A stretch of 64,000 bases of DNA from Bacillus sp. FJAT-50079 (lineage in GTDB: Bacteria; Bacillota; Bacilli; Bacillales; Bacillaceae_C): the NCBI RefSeq assembly GCF_018343515.1, contig NZ_JAGYPD010000006.1, positions 124,001-188,000 of the forward strand. The letters run 5' to 3'. Made by a program: the position numbers and the translations under genes. Shown here in pieces: positions 8,784 through 16,795 of this stretch (the first letter of the stretch is position 1; each line of letters begins with the position of its first letter). The notes below the pieces were generated by a model that was not told the DNA's origin, searched no databases, and saw nothing but the letters and a program-made list of their open reading frames with translations.

Positions 8784-8915
8784 ATGAGTAGCAAAAGGGA
8801 TAAGGGATATAGCCAGAAGGGAAAACCGAACAGTGATACGATTAAACCGATGATTGCTGCTGAGGATTTAGAAAAAGCGATCCATCCAACAAAACGCCAA
8901 AATTCTAAGCAGTAA
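8784..8915 (+). CDS. small basic hypothetical protein (43 aa)
   Basis: A short, Lys-rich hydrophilic protein (MSSKRDKGYSQKGKPNSD then TIKPMIAAEDLEKAIHP). I do not recognise it. Evidence that it is real: an excellent ribosome site (AAAAGGAGG) nine bases before the ATG, and a strong intrinsic terminator starting 4 bp after the stop. It is the last gene of the ypb run before the nik block. Length and composition resemble small spore or stress proteins, but no known Ssp family motif is visible, so no function is claimed. Confidence 0.65.
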   Translation: MSSKRDKGYSQKGKPNSDTIKPMIAAEDLEKAIHPTKRQNSKQ

Positions 8916-8918
8916 TAT

Positions 8919-8961
8919 AAAGACAATCCAGCTTCTATATAAAAGTTGGATTGTCTTTTTT
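8919..8961 (+). terminator. intrinsic terminator after the 43-aa gene
   Basis: AAAGACAATCCA and TGGATTGTCTTTTTT form a 12-bp stem with a longer loop and a T run. Confidence 0.85.
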
Positions 8962-9077
8962 GTGTTACGAATGGGAATAAAAATGTTACTTGCTTCCTTC
9001 ATAAGAAGTAAGAATTGATTTCATAAATATAAGATGATAAAGTATGATTATTGTTTGTTTTTACATAGTTATGCACG

Positions 9078-9108
9078 ATCGTGTTACGAAAGTTAGTTAT
9101 CGTGTTAC
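9078..9108. promoter_or_regulatory. 10-bp direct repeats upstream of nikR, candidate operator
   Basis: ATCGTGTTAC occurs at 9078-9087 and again at 9099-9108, 21 bp apart (two helical turns), just before the nikR ribosome site. A related GTGTTACGAA lies at 8962-8971, identical to 9081-9090. NikR-family regulators often repress their own locus, so these are plausible binding half-sites. Known NikR operators are usually inverted repeats, so the assignment is tentative. Confidence 0.4.
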
Positions 9109-9126
9109 TGGGGGAGGAAAGTTAGT

Positions 9127-9546
9127 ATGGACCATTCTACATTAAAAAGATTTAGCGTGTCGATGGAAGGACAGTTATTGCAAAAGTTTGATCGTTTAGT
9201 GAGTGATAAAGGGTACGAAAATCGCTCAGAAGCTGTACGTGATCTTGTACGTGATGCGCTTATTCAACATTCTTGGGAAAAAGATGAGCAAGTTGTAGCA
9301 GGATCGATTCTTTTATTTTACGATCACCATCAGCGCAATTTGCTAGATGAAATGACAAATATTCAACATAGCATGCATGATAATATCATTGCCACAACGC
9401 ATTTTCATTTGGATCATTCGAATTGTCTTGAGCTGATTATTGTTAAAGGGAAAGCAAAAGAAATTCAGCAACTAAGCAATAAATTAACAAGTTTAAGAGG
9501 TGTGCAATACGGAAAATTTACAGTTGCACCGATTGAACATATTTAA
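9127..9546 (+). CDS. nikR: nickel-responsive regulator NikR
   Basis: A 139-residue protein with an N-terminal ribbon-helix-helix DNA-binding domain (residues 1-50, LKRFSVSMEGQLLQKFD then NRSEAVRDLVRDAL). It also has a C-terminal ACT-like tetramerisation domain. The square-planar nickel ligands of E. coli NikR are conserved: His81, His92, His94 and Cys100 in the HFHLDHSNCLE segment. It would repress nickel uptake when Ni is plentiful. It directly precedes a five-gene ABC importer in the same direction, which points to nickel as cargo. A GGGGGAGGAAA ribosome site precedes the ATG. Confidence 0.95.
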   Translation: MDHSTLKRFSVSMEGQLLQKFDRLVSDKGYENRSEAVRDLVRDALIQHSWEKDEQVVAGSILLFYDHHQRNLLDEMTNIQHSMHDNIIATTHFHLDHSNCLELIIVKGKAKEIQQLSNKLTSLRGVQYGKFTVAPIEHI

Positions 9547-9568
9547 GCAATTGACGGAGGGGAAGGAA

Positions 9569-11176
9569 ATGGGTAAAAAATTTATTGGAATTATAATACT
9601 AGTCATTTTTATGCTAGTTGGTTGTAATCAAGCAAATCAACAAAATGATGATAGTAATAAAAATAACAAAAATGAAAAAGATGAACTCGTTTTAGCCTTT
9701 GGCTCTGAGCCTGAAGCGGGATTTGATCCGACAACAGGATGGGGACGCTATGGATCACCATTATTTCAGAGCACATTATTGAAAAGAGATGACCAACTTC
9801 AAATTGTCAATGATCTTGCGACAGGCTATGAAGTCGATGAACAAGATAGAAAGACATGGACGGTAACTTTACGGGATGATGTGAAATTTTCAGATGGAGA
9901 GCCATTAACAGCGGAGGATGTTGTTTTTACATTTGAAACGGCGCAGTCAAATGGATCTGTTGTTGATTTGAATATATTGGAAAAGGTGGAGGCGATCGAT
10001 GAACATATAGTTAAGTTTACGTTGAAAGAGCCTCAATCAACGTTTGTTAATACGTTAGCTGCAACAGGAATTGTTCCTAAGCATGCTTATTCGGCGGATT
10101 ATGCGGAAAATCCAATCGGTTCCGGTCCATATAAGCTCGTTCAATGGGATAAAGGGCAGCAATTAATTGTTGAGGCCAACCCGGAGTATTACGAAAAAAG
10201 CCCTTATTTTAAAAAGCTAACCTTTTTATTTTTAGGCGAGGATGCGGCATTTGCTGCTGCTCAGTCAGGAGAGGTTGATATTGCTTATATTCCCGCAGCA
10301 TTCAGCCAAAAAGAGGTTGCCGGTATGAGACTTGAAGCAATAAAAACAGTTGATAATCGAGGGGTTGCTTTTCCGGTTGTAAAATCAGGAGAGGTCACAG
10401 AAGATGGTTTACCAATCGGAAATGATGTAACGGCAGATTTGGCGATACGTCAGGCGATTAATATCGCGGTTGACCGTCAAGCACTTGTCGATGGTGTGTT
10501 AGAAGGCTATGGAACACCGGCATACACTTCCGTTGATCAGCTACCTTGGTGGAATCCCGAAACGGTAATTGAAGATGCCGATATGGATACTGCTCAACAG
10601 TTGCTGGAAGAAGCCGGATGGAGTGATACGGATGGTGACGGCATCATTGAAAAAGATGGTTTGAAGGCTGAATTCAGCCTATATTATCCAGCGAGTGATG
10701 TGATTAGACAATCGCTTGCGATCACAGTTGCGGATATGGTAAAACCTTTAGGAATTCAGGTAAATCTTGAAGGAGCAAGTTGGGATATCATAGGGAAAAA
10801 CATGTACTCAAGCCCGGTTTTAATGGGCTGGGGCAGTCATGATCCTCATGAAATGTACAATATTTATGGCAGTGAAAATGCTGGAGTAGATTATTATAAT
10901 ACTGGCTTTTATAAAAATGAAACGGTTGATAACTATTTTCATCAAGCATTAGGTGCTTCAACAGAAAACGAAGCGATAGAGTTTTGGAAAAAAGCACAAT
11001 GGGACGGAACGACGGGATACAGTGCAAAAGGTGACGCTGCTTGGGCTTGGCTCGTAAATATTGACCATCTATACTTAGTAAAGGATGGATTAGATATTGG
11101 AGAACAAAGAATTCATGTACATGGTCATGGGTGGCCAGCGACAGATAATATCGTCGATTGGAAGTGGAGTAAGTAA
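9569..11176 (+). CDS. nikA: nickel ABC transporter substrate-binding lipoprotein
   Basis: A 535-residue family 5 (SBP_bac_5) solute-binding protein. The signal peptide ends in a lipobox with Cys19 (LVGC), followed by an Asn/Lys-rich linker. It is therefore anchored to the outer face of the membrane. The mature domain shows the usual motifs (LRDDVKFSDGEPLTAEDVVFTF; GSGPYKL). I chose the ATG at 9569, preceded by GGAGGGGAAGG; a longer upstream frame would overlap nikR and bury the signal peptide. Nickel is inferred from nikR. The same family carries peptides, cobalt or metallophore complexes, so a Ni-chelator complex is possible. Confidence 0.87.
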   Translation: MGKKFIGIIILVIFMLVGCNQANQQNDDSNKNNKNEKDELVLAFGSEPEAGFDPTTGWGRYGSPLFQSTLLKRDDQLQIVNDLATGYEVDEQDRKTWTVTLRDDVKFSDGEPLTAEDVVFTFETAQSNGSVVDLNILEKVEAIDEHIVKFTLKEPQSTFVNTLAATGIVPKHAYSADYAENPIGSGPYKLVQWDKGQQLIVEANPEYYEKSPYFKKLTFLFLGEDAAFAAAQSGEVDIAYIPAAFSQKEVAGMRLEAIKTVDNRGVAFPVVKSGEVTEDGLPIGNDVTADLAIRQAINIAVDRQALVDGVLEGYGTPAYTSVDQLPWWNPETVIEDADMDTAQQLLEEAGWSDTDGDGIIEKDGLKAEFSLYYPASDVIRQSLAITVADMVKPLGIQVNLEGASWDIIGKNMYSSPVLMGWGSHDPHEMYNIYGSENAGVDYYNTGFYKNETVDNYFHQALGASTENEAIEFWKKAQWDGTTGYSAKGDAAWAWLVNIDHLYLVKDGLDIGEQRIHVHGHGWPATDNIVDWKWSK

Positions 11177-11178
11177 CA

Positions 11179-12180
11179 GTGCGCAACAACATGTTTAAAA
11201 GGATAGCGATGTTTATTTTGTTGAAAGGCTTGCGAATGGCAACTTTATTATTCGCCATTTGTCTGATTTCCTTTCTATTAATTAAAAATTCTCCGATCGA
11301 TCCAATCCAAGCGTATATCGGTGCCGATATGTTAAAGGTTGGACCAGAGCAGCGCGAGAAAATTGCGGAATATTGGGGGCTTAATCAACCGCTCATGACC
11401 CAGTTTTTGAACTGGGGTTCCGCTTTGCTCGCGGGTGATCTAGGGACTTCAATGATTTACCGTCGGCCCGTCGCTGATATAATCGGCGAACGATTTTTGA
11501 ATTCTCTCGCACTTATGGCGATCGCTTGGCTATTATCAGGAATTATTGGCTTTGTGATGGGGATTTTTGCGGCGATGAAAAAAGATACATGGATCGATCG
11601 CTTGATTAAATGGTATTGTTATACACTAGCCTCAACGCCGACGTTTTGGATGGGGCTGCTTATTCTCATTGTTTTTGCCGTCTGGCTCCGTTGGTTTCCA
11701 GTTGGTCTAGGAGTTCCCGCCGGGGTGCTTGCGCATGATGTGACGCTGCTTGATCGCATTGAACATCTCATTCTACCTGCACTGACATTGAGTATGATTG
11801 GGGTAGCAAACGTTGCCCTTCACACTCGTCAAAAATTAGTTGATGTGCTCGCTAGTGACTATATATTATTCGCTAGAGCGCGAGGAGAGCGCGGCTTCGT
11901 CTTATTTTGGAGACATGGATTGCGCAATGTTGCGCTGCCTGCTATTACACTTCAATTTGCCGGATTTAGCGAACTATTCGGTGGTGCAGTGCTGGCTGAG
12001 CAAGTATTTTCTTATCCGGGTTTAGGTCAGGCAACGGTTGAAGCGGGATTAAGAGGAGATGTTCCGCTTTTATTAGGTCTTGTTCTCTTTAGTTCCATTT
12101 TTGTTTTTGGTGGTAATCTTCTTGCTGATTTTATTTATCTTGTTTTAGATCCACGGATGAGGGAGGAGAAAACCGTATGA
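11179..12180 (+). CDS. nikB: nickel ABC transporter permease NikB
   Basis: A 333-residue DppB/NikB-type permease with about six membrane segments. The cytoplasmic EAA loop is visible (DYILFARARGERGFVLFWRHGLRN near residues 225-250). The GTG start at 11179 follows the nikA stop by 2 bp, with GGAG nine bases upstream; an ATG 12 bp downstream is an alternative. It pairs with NikC to form the membrane channel. The end overlaps nikC by 4 bp. Confidence 0.9.
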   Translation: MRNNMFKRIAMFILLKGLRMATLLFAICLISFLLIKNSPIDPIQAYIGADMLKVGPEQREKIAEYWGLNQPLMTQFLNWGSALLAGDLGTSMIYRRPVADIIGERFLNSLALMAIAWLLSGIIGFVMGIFAAMKKDTWIDRLIKWYCYTLASTPTFWMGLLILIVFAVWLRWFPVGLGVPAGVLAHDVTLLDRIEHLILPALTLSMIGVANVALHTRQKLVDVLASDYILFARARGERGFVLFWRHGLRNVALPAITLQFAGFSELFGGAVLAEQVFSYPGLGQATVEAGLRGDVPLLLGLVLFSSIFVFGGNLLADFIYLVLDPRMREEKTV

Positions 12181-13010
12181 TCTCATCCCTCAAAATCAAT
12201 CGAAGACGGAAGACGGTCATTACGATTATAATTGCCGTTGTTTTTTTAATCAGTATTTTCTTATTAAGTACCTTTCTGGATGAAGGAAAGATTGCGTCAA
12301 ATCTTGATCAGCGAAACGCAGCCCCATCGTTCGCCCATTTATTTGGCACGGACTGGTTAGGAAGAGATATGTTTACACGTACGATGAAGGGCTTGTCTTT
12401 AAGTATTCAAGTTGGTCTAATCGGTGCAATTGGTAGTGCAACGATCGCTTTTCTTCTCGGCATGGGGGCTGCTACAATGGGGAAAATGACCGACCGTTTT
12501 ATTTCCTGGCTTATCGATCTTTTTCTAAGCGTGCCGCATCTCGTTACGCTCATTCTTATTGCGTTTACATTAGGCGGTGGATTGAAGGGGATCGTCATTG
12601 GTTTAATGCTTACGCATTGGCCAAGTCTTGCTAGGGTCATTCGGGCGGAAGTGATGCAAGTTCGTTCAGCGGAATATGTGCAAATTTCACGAAAAATGGG
12701 AAAACCGCGTATCTGGATTGCATTCCATCATATATTCCCACATATTTTGCCGCAAGTTATCATTGGTTTTATGCTTTTATTTCCTCATGTCATTTTACAT
12801 GAAGCGGCCGTAACATTTTTAGGCTTAGGGTTGTCACCGCATGAACCAGCCATTGGAATTATTTTATCAGAATCAATGAAGTACTTATCTTCAGGCATGT
12901 GGTGGCTTGCGTTTTTTCCGGGGCTTTGTTTATTAATCATCGTGCGGACGTTTGATCTGATTGGGGAACAATTACGCCTTCTGATCGATCCAATAAGGGC
13001 CCATGAATGA
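12177..13010 (+). CDS. nikC: nickel ABC transporter permease NikC
   Basis: A 277-residue DppC/NikC-type permease. It has an N-terminal segment with the family motif HLFGTDWLGRDMFTR near residues 54-68, about six membrane helices, and an EAA loop (AEYVQISRKMGKPRIWIAFHHIFPH). The ATG overlaps the nikB stop (ATGA), which indicates coupled translation. It forms a heterodimer with NikB. Confidence 0.91.
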   Translation: MISSLKINRRRKTVITIIIAVVFLISIFLLSTFLDEGKIASNLDQRNAAPSFAHLFGTDWLGRDMFTRTMKGLSLSIQVGLIGAIGSATIAFLLGMGAATMGKMTDRFISWLIDLFLSVPHLVTLILIAFTLGGGLKGIVIGLMLTHWPSLARVIRAEVMQVRSAEYVQISRKMGKPRIWIAFHHIFPHILPQVIIGFMLLFPHVILHEAAVTFLGLGLSPHEPAIGIILSESMKYLSSGMWWLAFFPGLCLLIIVRTFDLIGEQLRLLIDPIRAHE

Positions 13011-13033
13011 TTTGAAGTAAGAGGAGGTTTTCA

Positions 13034-13957
13034 ATGTCCGTTCTTAAAGTTGAACAATTATCGGTATCGTTTACGCAATATACGAGCGGTTTAAAACGCA
13101 AAACATACCGAGTTATATCGAGTTTAGATGTAGCACTAGAAGAGGGAGAAATTCTTGCGGTCGTAGGAGCAAGTGGGTCAGGGAAAAGCTTGCTTGCGCA
13201 CGCCATACTTGGTATTCTTCCGAATAATGCACGTATTAACGGTTCGATCAGTTATATGGGTGAGAAGTTAACAGCTGATCGGCAGGCGGCATTAAGAGGG
13301 AAAGAGATTGCTCTTATTCCACAATCTGTGAATTATTTAGATCCGCTTATGCGCGTTGGTAAGCAAGTGCGCACAGCGGTGAACGGAGCAGATCCAGTAG
13401 CAGCGCAGAGAGACGTGTTTCAGCGTTATCATCTACAACAAGAGGTTGAGCGTATGTACCCGTTTCAACTATCTGGGGGTATGGCAAGAAGAACGCTACT
13501 GTCAACGGCAGTTGTAAGCGGAGCAAAGGTAATCATCGCTGATGAACCTACGCCTGGCCTTGACCCTATCGTCATAAAAGAAGCATTAAGCCATTTTCGT
13601 GAACTGGCTGATGCTGGCTGTGCGGTTATGCTCATTACGCATGATATTGAATCAGCATTACAAATCGCTGATAAAATCGCGGTTTTTTATGCAGGCACAA
13701 CCGTCGAAATTGCTCCAGTCGAAGATTTCTCCGATCAGGGGGAGGCATTGCGCCATCCGTACAGCAAAGCATTATGGCGTGCGTTACCGCAAAATGACTT
13801 TATTCCAATTTCTGGTTCACAGCCACTTTCAAGTGCATTGCCATCAGGGTGTTTATTTGCACTGCGCTGTCCGCTTGCAACGGCAGATTGCTCGAAAGCA
13901 CAACCGGAAATGAGGGAGCTGCGTAATGGAACGGTGAGGTGTATATATGCAACTTGA
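13034..13957 (+). CDS. nikD: nickel ABC transporter ATP-binding protein NikD
   Basis: A 307-residue ABC ATPase. It has Walker A GASGSGKS near residues 46-53, signature LSGGMARR, and Walker B IIADEPTPGLDP. The C-terminal Cys-containing oligopeptide/dipeptide extension (LFALRCPLATADCSKAQPE) is typical of the DppD/NikD class. It starts 23 bp after nikC with a GAGGAGG ribosome site and overlaps nikE by 11 bp. It drives uptake together with NikE. Confidence 0.9.
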   Translation: MSVLKVEQLSVSFTQYTSGLKRKTYRVISSLDVALEEGEILAVVGASGSGKSLLAHAILGILPNNARINGSISYMGEKLTADRQAALRGKEIALIPQSVNYLDPLMRVGKQVRTAVNGADPVAAQRDVFQRYHLQQEVERMYPFQLSGGMARRTLLSTAVVSGAKVIIADEPTPGLDPIVIKEALSHFRELADAGCAVMLITHDIESALQIADKIAVFYAGTTVEIAPVEDFSDQGEALRHPYSKALWRALPQNDFIPISGSQPLSSALPSGCLFALRCPLATADCSKAQPEMRELRNGTVRCIYAT

Positions 13958-14558
13958 AGCAAAGGGAGTCGGATTTCGTTATGGAAATGGCCCTTGGCTA
14001 TTCCGTGGCGTTGATTTTACATTATCACCGGGAGAAATAGTCGGTATAACCGGGCCGAGTGGCCGTGGGAAAACGAGCTTCTGCCGTATATTAGCTGGGT
14101 TTGAAAAAGCAAACGAAGGAACGATCACTTTTAATGGGGAGGACATCGCTCAAAAAGGATATCATCCGATTCAACTCGTCTTTCAGCATCCGGAAAAAGC
14201 AATTAATCCACGTTGGAAAATGGAGAAAAGTCTTCAAGAAGGATGGAAGCCTGATCAAGAATTGCTGAACAAATTAGGGATTGAGCAAGCGTGGTTAAAA
14301 CGTTGGCCAAATGAGCTATCTGGCGGAGAGTTACAACGATTTTGCGTTGCTCGAGCATTAGGCCCAGATACTCGTATTTTAATTGCCGACGAAATGACGA
14401 CGATGCTCGATGCCATTACTCAGGCACAAATTTGGCACGCCGTTCTTGATATTGCAAAGCAACGAAATATGGGAATCATTGTCGTTAGTCATGAAGCAAA
14501 GCTAATGAATCGACTATGTGATCGAATCATTGATTTTGATTCCCTTCAACAGCAGTAA
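13947..14558 (+). CDS. nikE: nickel ABC transporter ATP-binding protein NikE
   Basis: A 203-residue ABC ATPase domain with Walker A GPSGRGKT, signature LSGGELQR and Walker B ILIADEMTTMLD. It is short because it lacks the C-terminal extension of the first ATPase. The residue after the Walker B glutamate is Met rather than the usual Pro, a minor departure that should not affect hydrolysis. The start lies inside the end of nikD. It is the last gene of the operon; no clear terminator follows. Confidence 0.88.
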   Translation: MQLEAKGVGFRYGNGPWLFRGVDFTLSPGEIVGITGPSGRGKTSFCRILAGFEKANEGTITFNGEDIAQKGYHPIQLVFQHPEKAINPRWKMEKSLQEGWKPDQELLNKLGIEQAWLKRWPNELSGGELQRFCVARALGPDTRILIADEMTTMLDAITQAQIWHAVLDIAKQRNMGIIVVSHEAKLMNRLCDRIIDFDSLQQQ

Positions 14559-14887
14559 AATAAATAGTTCAGTTTTTATAAAGATACAGTAGAGGCTGGG
14601 ACATAGCTAAAGTGATCCATTCCCATTGGTGAACAATGCAATACCTTAGCGAAGTATATTTCCGGAGCGAGTCATTTGCAGTTGCTAGCGTTCGTATTTT
14701 TGATTTGATATTATTGAGCGAACGATTGGTAACAAAAGAAGATGACATCGTTAGGGTGAAAAATAAAAAACAAAAAAATATAGACGTTAAAAACGCTTGG
14801 AGATGATTTTTTTCCAAGCGCTTATTTGTTATCTAGCGTACTATGTCAAATACTTGCTTGTGGACAATTTCGACTGGAGCAATCTAC
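14559..14887. other. non-coding stretch between nikE and a dispersed repeat
   Basis: No gene with a credible ribosome site is visible on either strand. It contains AGGCTGGGACATA near 14593, a type of sequence common at the edges of decayed intergenic repeats in Firmicutes. It also contains a hairpin, CGCTTGGA / TCCAAGCG at 14794-14820, that reads as a terminator on the minus strand (stem then TTTTTAAC). Confidence 0.4.
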
Positions 14888-15090
14888 GTCTAGCTCCAGT
14901 CGCTCAGCGACTAGCAAACTTCACTCTTCTTCCAACGATAAGTCAACATCGACTCATTATTGGACGTGTGCCTGCACGATGCAGGTCACAACGGCGTTGC
15001 CAAAGGATGTGGCGGTTTTAGCCATTGATCCCATAGAATCTCGTCAGAATCGCGAAAGGAAGTACGCGCTAAACGGGCGCTTGCGCTTTT
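14888..15090. repeat. dispersed intergenic repeat, family 1 (copy A)
   Basis: Begins GTCTAGCTCCAGTCGCTCAG, continues CGACTAGCAAACTTCACTCTTC and ATAAGTCAACATCG, and ends with TAAACGGGCGCTTGCGCTTTT. Related copies lie at 21936-22130, 33901-34075 and 53589-53732. The centre (GCCTGCACGATGCAGG, then ACGGCGTTGCCA) differs from the other copies and is partly inverted relative to copy B. No coding capacity or transposase is seen. Confidence 0.8.
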
Positions 15091-15187
15091 GTTCTGCTAA
15101 TGGTGAAGGGGAATATCAACTGTAGATTTGACAATTTCTCCACACTACTATCAAAGTGGCTAATTGAAATGGATAATTAAGTTTAAT

Positions 15188-15332
15188 CTGTTACAATTAA
15201 CAATAATTATTACTGTAACAGCGTTGTTAAAATCGAATATTGAACGAATTGTGAAGTTTATATAACAGACATAAAAAAGTAATAATACAGAGTTACTTAA
15301 TTTGTAACAAAACTTTGTTTGAAAGTTCACAA
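15188..15332. promoter_or_regulatory. inverted repeats upstream of cydA, candidate redox operators
   Basis: CTGTTACA at 15188-15195 and TGTAACAG at 15214-15221 form an 8-bp perfect inverted repeat around an AATAATTATT palindrome. A second pair, GTTAC-N7-GTAAC, lies near 15292-15307. At 15315-15332, TTGTTTG-AAAG-TTCACAA fits the 18-bp Rex operator layout (TTGTGAA-N4-TTCACAA) with a perfect right half. TTGTGAA at 15249-15255 is a lone left half. Rex represses cyd in B. subtilis, so at least one is likely functional. The exact promoter is not clear. Confidence 0.4.
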
Positions 15333-15391
15333 ACAAAACACCCTCCATAGTTATACTAGTAGTATCGATGGAAATTTGGAGGGATACATAT

Positions 15392-16795
15392 ATGGATGCA
15401 GTCTTGTTAGCAAGAATTCAATTTGCTTCTACAACATTGTTTCATTTTATCTTCGTACCTTTATCAATCGGTCTAGCATTATTAATTGCGATCATGCAGA
15501 CGATGTATGTTATAAAAAGAGATGAAGTTTATTTAAAGATGACGAAGTTTTGGAGTGTTTTTTTCCTAATTAATTTTGCAGTTGGAGTTGTTACAGGGAT
15601 TATTCAAGAATTCCAATTTGGGATGAATTGGTCCACTTATTCTAGATTTGTCGGAGATATTTTTGGAGCACCATTAGCAGTTGAGGCATTGTTAGCCTTT
15701 TTTATGGAATCGACATTTATCGGTCTTTGGGTGTTTGGCTGGAATCGCCTGCCGGAAAAAATTCATTTAGCATGTATTTGGCTCGTTTCAATCGGAACGA
15801 TCGCTTCAGCCTTTTGGATTCTAGCCGCTAACTCCTTCATGCACAATCCCGTCGGTTTTATTATTCAAAATGGGCGGGCGGAAATGAATGATATTATCGC
15901 TTTGCTTACAAACGAAAAATTATGGGTTGCATTTCCACACACTGTTTTCGGTAGTTTTGCAACAGGTGCGTTCTTTATCATTGGTGTGAGTGCATGGAAC
16001 ATGTTAAAGAAAAGAGATGTTGACTTCTTTAAGAAGTCAATGAACATCTCACTTGTACTTGGTTTAATTTCCGGGCTTGGCCTTGCTTTTTCCGGCCATT
16101 CCCAAGCAACATATTTAATGCATGCACAGCCAATGAAAATGGCGGCAGCAGAAGGGTTATGGGAAGATAGTGGAGATCCGGCCGCATGGACGCTCATTGC
16201 CAATATTGATGTTGAAAATAAGGAAAGCACAAGCAGAGTTGAAATTCCTTATTTATTAAGTTATTTAGCATTTAGTGAATTTAAAGGTAAAGTAGAAGGA
16301 ATGAACACATTACAAGCAAGATATGAGGAGCAGTTTGGTGAAGGTAATTATATGCCTCCTGTTAAAACAACTTTTTGGAGCTTCCGCATTATGGCTGGAA
16401 CGGGAGGCGTCTTACTATTACTAAGCTTAACCGGCTTATATTTATCCTATCGAAAAAAGCTAGTTTTTAGTACAAAATATTTAAAATGGCTCGTTCCTGC
16501 AATATTCCTTCCGTTTATTGGGAATTCATTTGGATGGATCATGTCCGAAATTGGCCGGCAGCCATGGGTGGTCAATGGGTTGATGAAAACAGAGGACGCG
16601 GTTTCTCCGAACGTATCAGCCGGACAAATCTTATTTTCACTTATTTCCTTCTCGACGATCTATACATTACTCGCTATTGCGATGGTCTATTTATTTATTC
16701 GGGTGATCAAGCAAGGACCGCATGAAAAACGTAAAGATGATGTCTCAGCATCAGACCCGTTTGAAACAGGAGGGATGGAACATGCAGTTAAGTGA
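15392..16795 (+). CDS. cydA: cytochrome bd ubiquinol/menaquinol oxidase subunit I
   Basis: A 467-residue integral membrane protein with about nine membrane helices. It carries the three haems and oxidises menaquinol with high-affinity oxygen reduction to water. The GRQPWVVNG motif near the last third is the family signature. The periplasmic Q-loop around residues 250-330 is of the short type found in Bacillus. The ATG at 15392 follows GGAGGG by nine bases; an earlier ATG at 15368 has no ribosome site. It is the first gene of cydABDC and overlaps cydB by 14 bp. Confidence 0.95.
   Translation: MDAVLLARIQFASTTLFHFIFVPLSIGLALLIAIMQTMYVIKRDEVYLKMTKFWSVFFLINFAVGVVTGIIQEFQFGMNWSTYSRFVGDIFGAPLAVEALLAFFMESTFIGLWVFGWNRLPEKIHLACIWLVSIGTIASAFWILAANSFMHNPVGFIIQNGRAEMNDIIALLTNEKLWVAFPHTVFGSFATGAFFIIGVSAWNMLKKRDVDFFKKSMNISLVLGLISGLGLAFSGHSQATYLMHAQPMKMAAAEGLWEDSGDPAAWTLIANIDVENKESTSRVEIPYLLSYLAFSEFKGKVEGMNTLQARYEEQFGEGNYMPPVKTTFWSFRIMAGTGGVLLLLSLTGLYLSYRKKLVFSTKYLKWLVPAIFLPFIGNSFGWIMSEIGRQPWVVNGLMKTEDAVSPNVSAGQILFSLISFSTIYTLLAIAMVYLFIRVIKQGPHEKRKDDVSASDPFETGGMEHAVK

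Noticed and set aside
10788-11258. 156-aa minus-strand open frame across the nikA-nikB junction
   Set aside because: It lies antisense to two well-supported genes, with no ribosome site and no family resemblance.
14341-14420. NikE as a broken ATPase because the Pro after the Walker B Glu is replaced by Met
   Set aside because: Walker A, signature and the catalytic Glu are intact; the following residue varies in active ABC proteins.
14826-15125. 99-aa and neighbouring open frames over the dispersed repeat
   Set aside because: They fall in a repeat with no ribosome site, and other copies of the repeat do not keep the frame.
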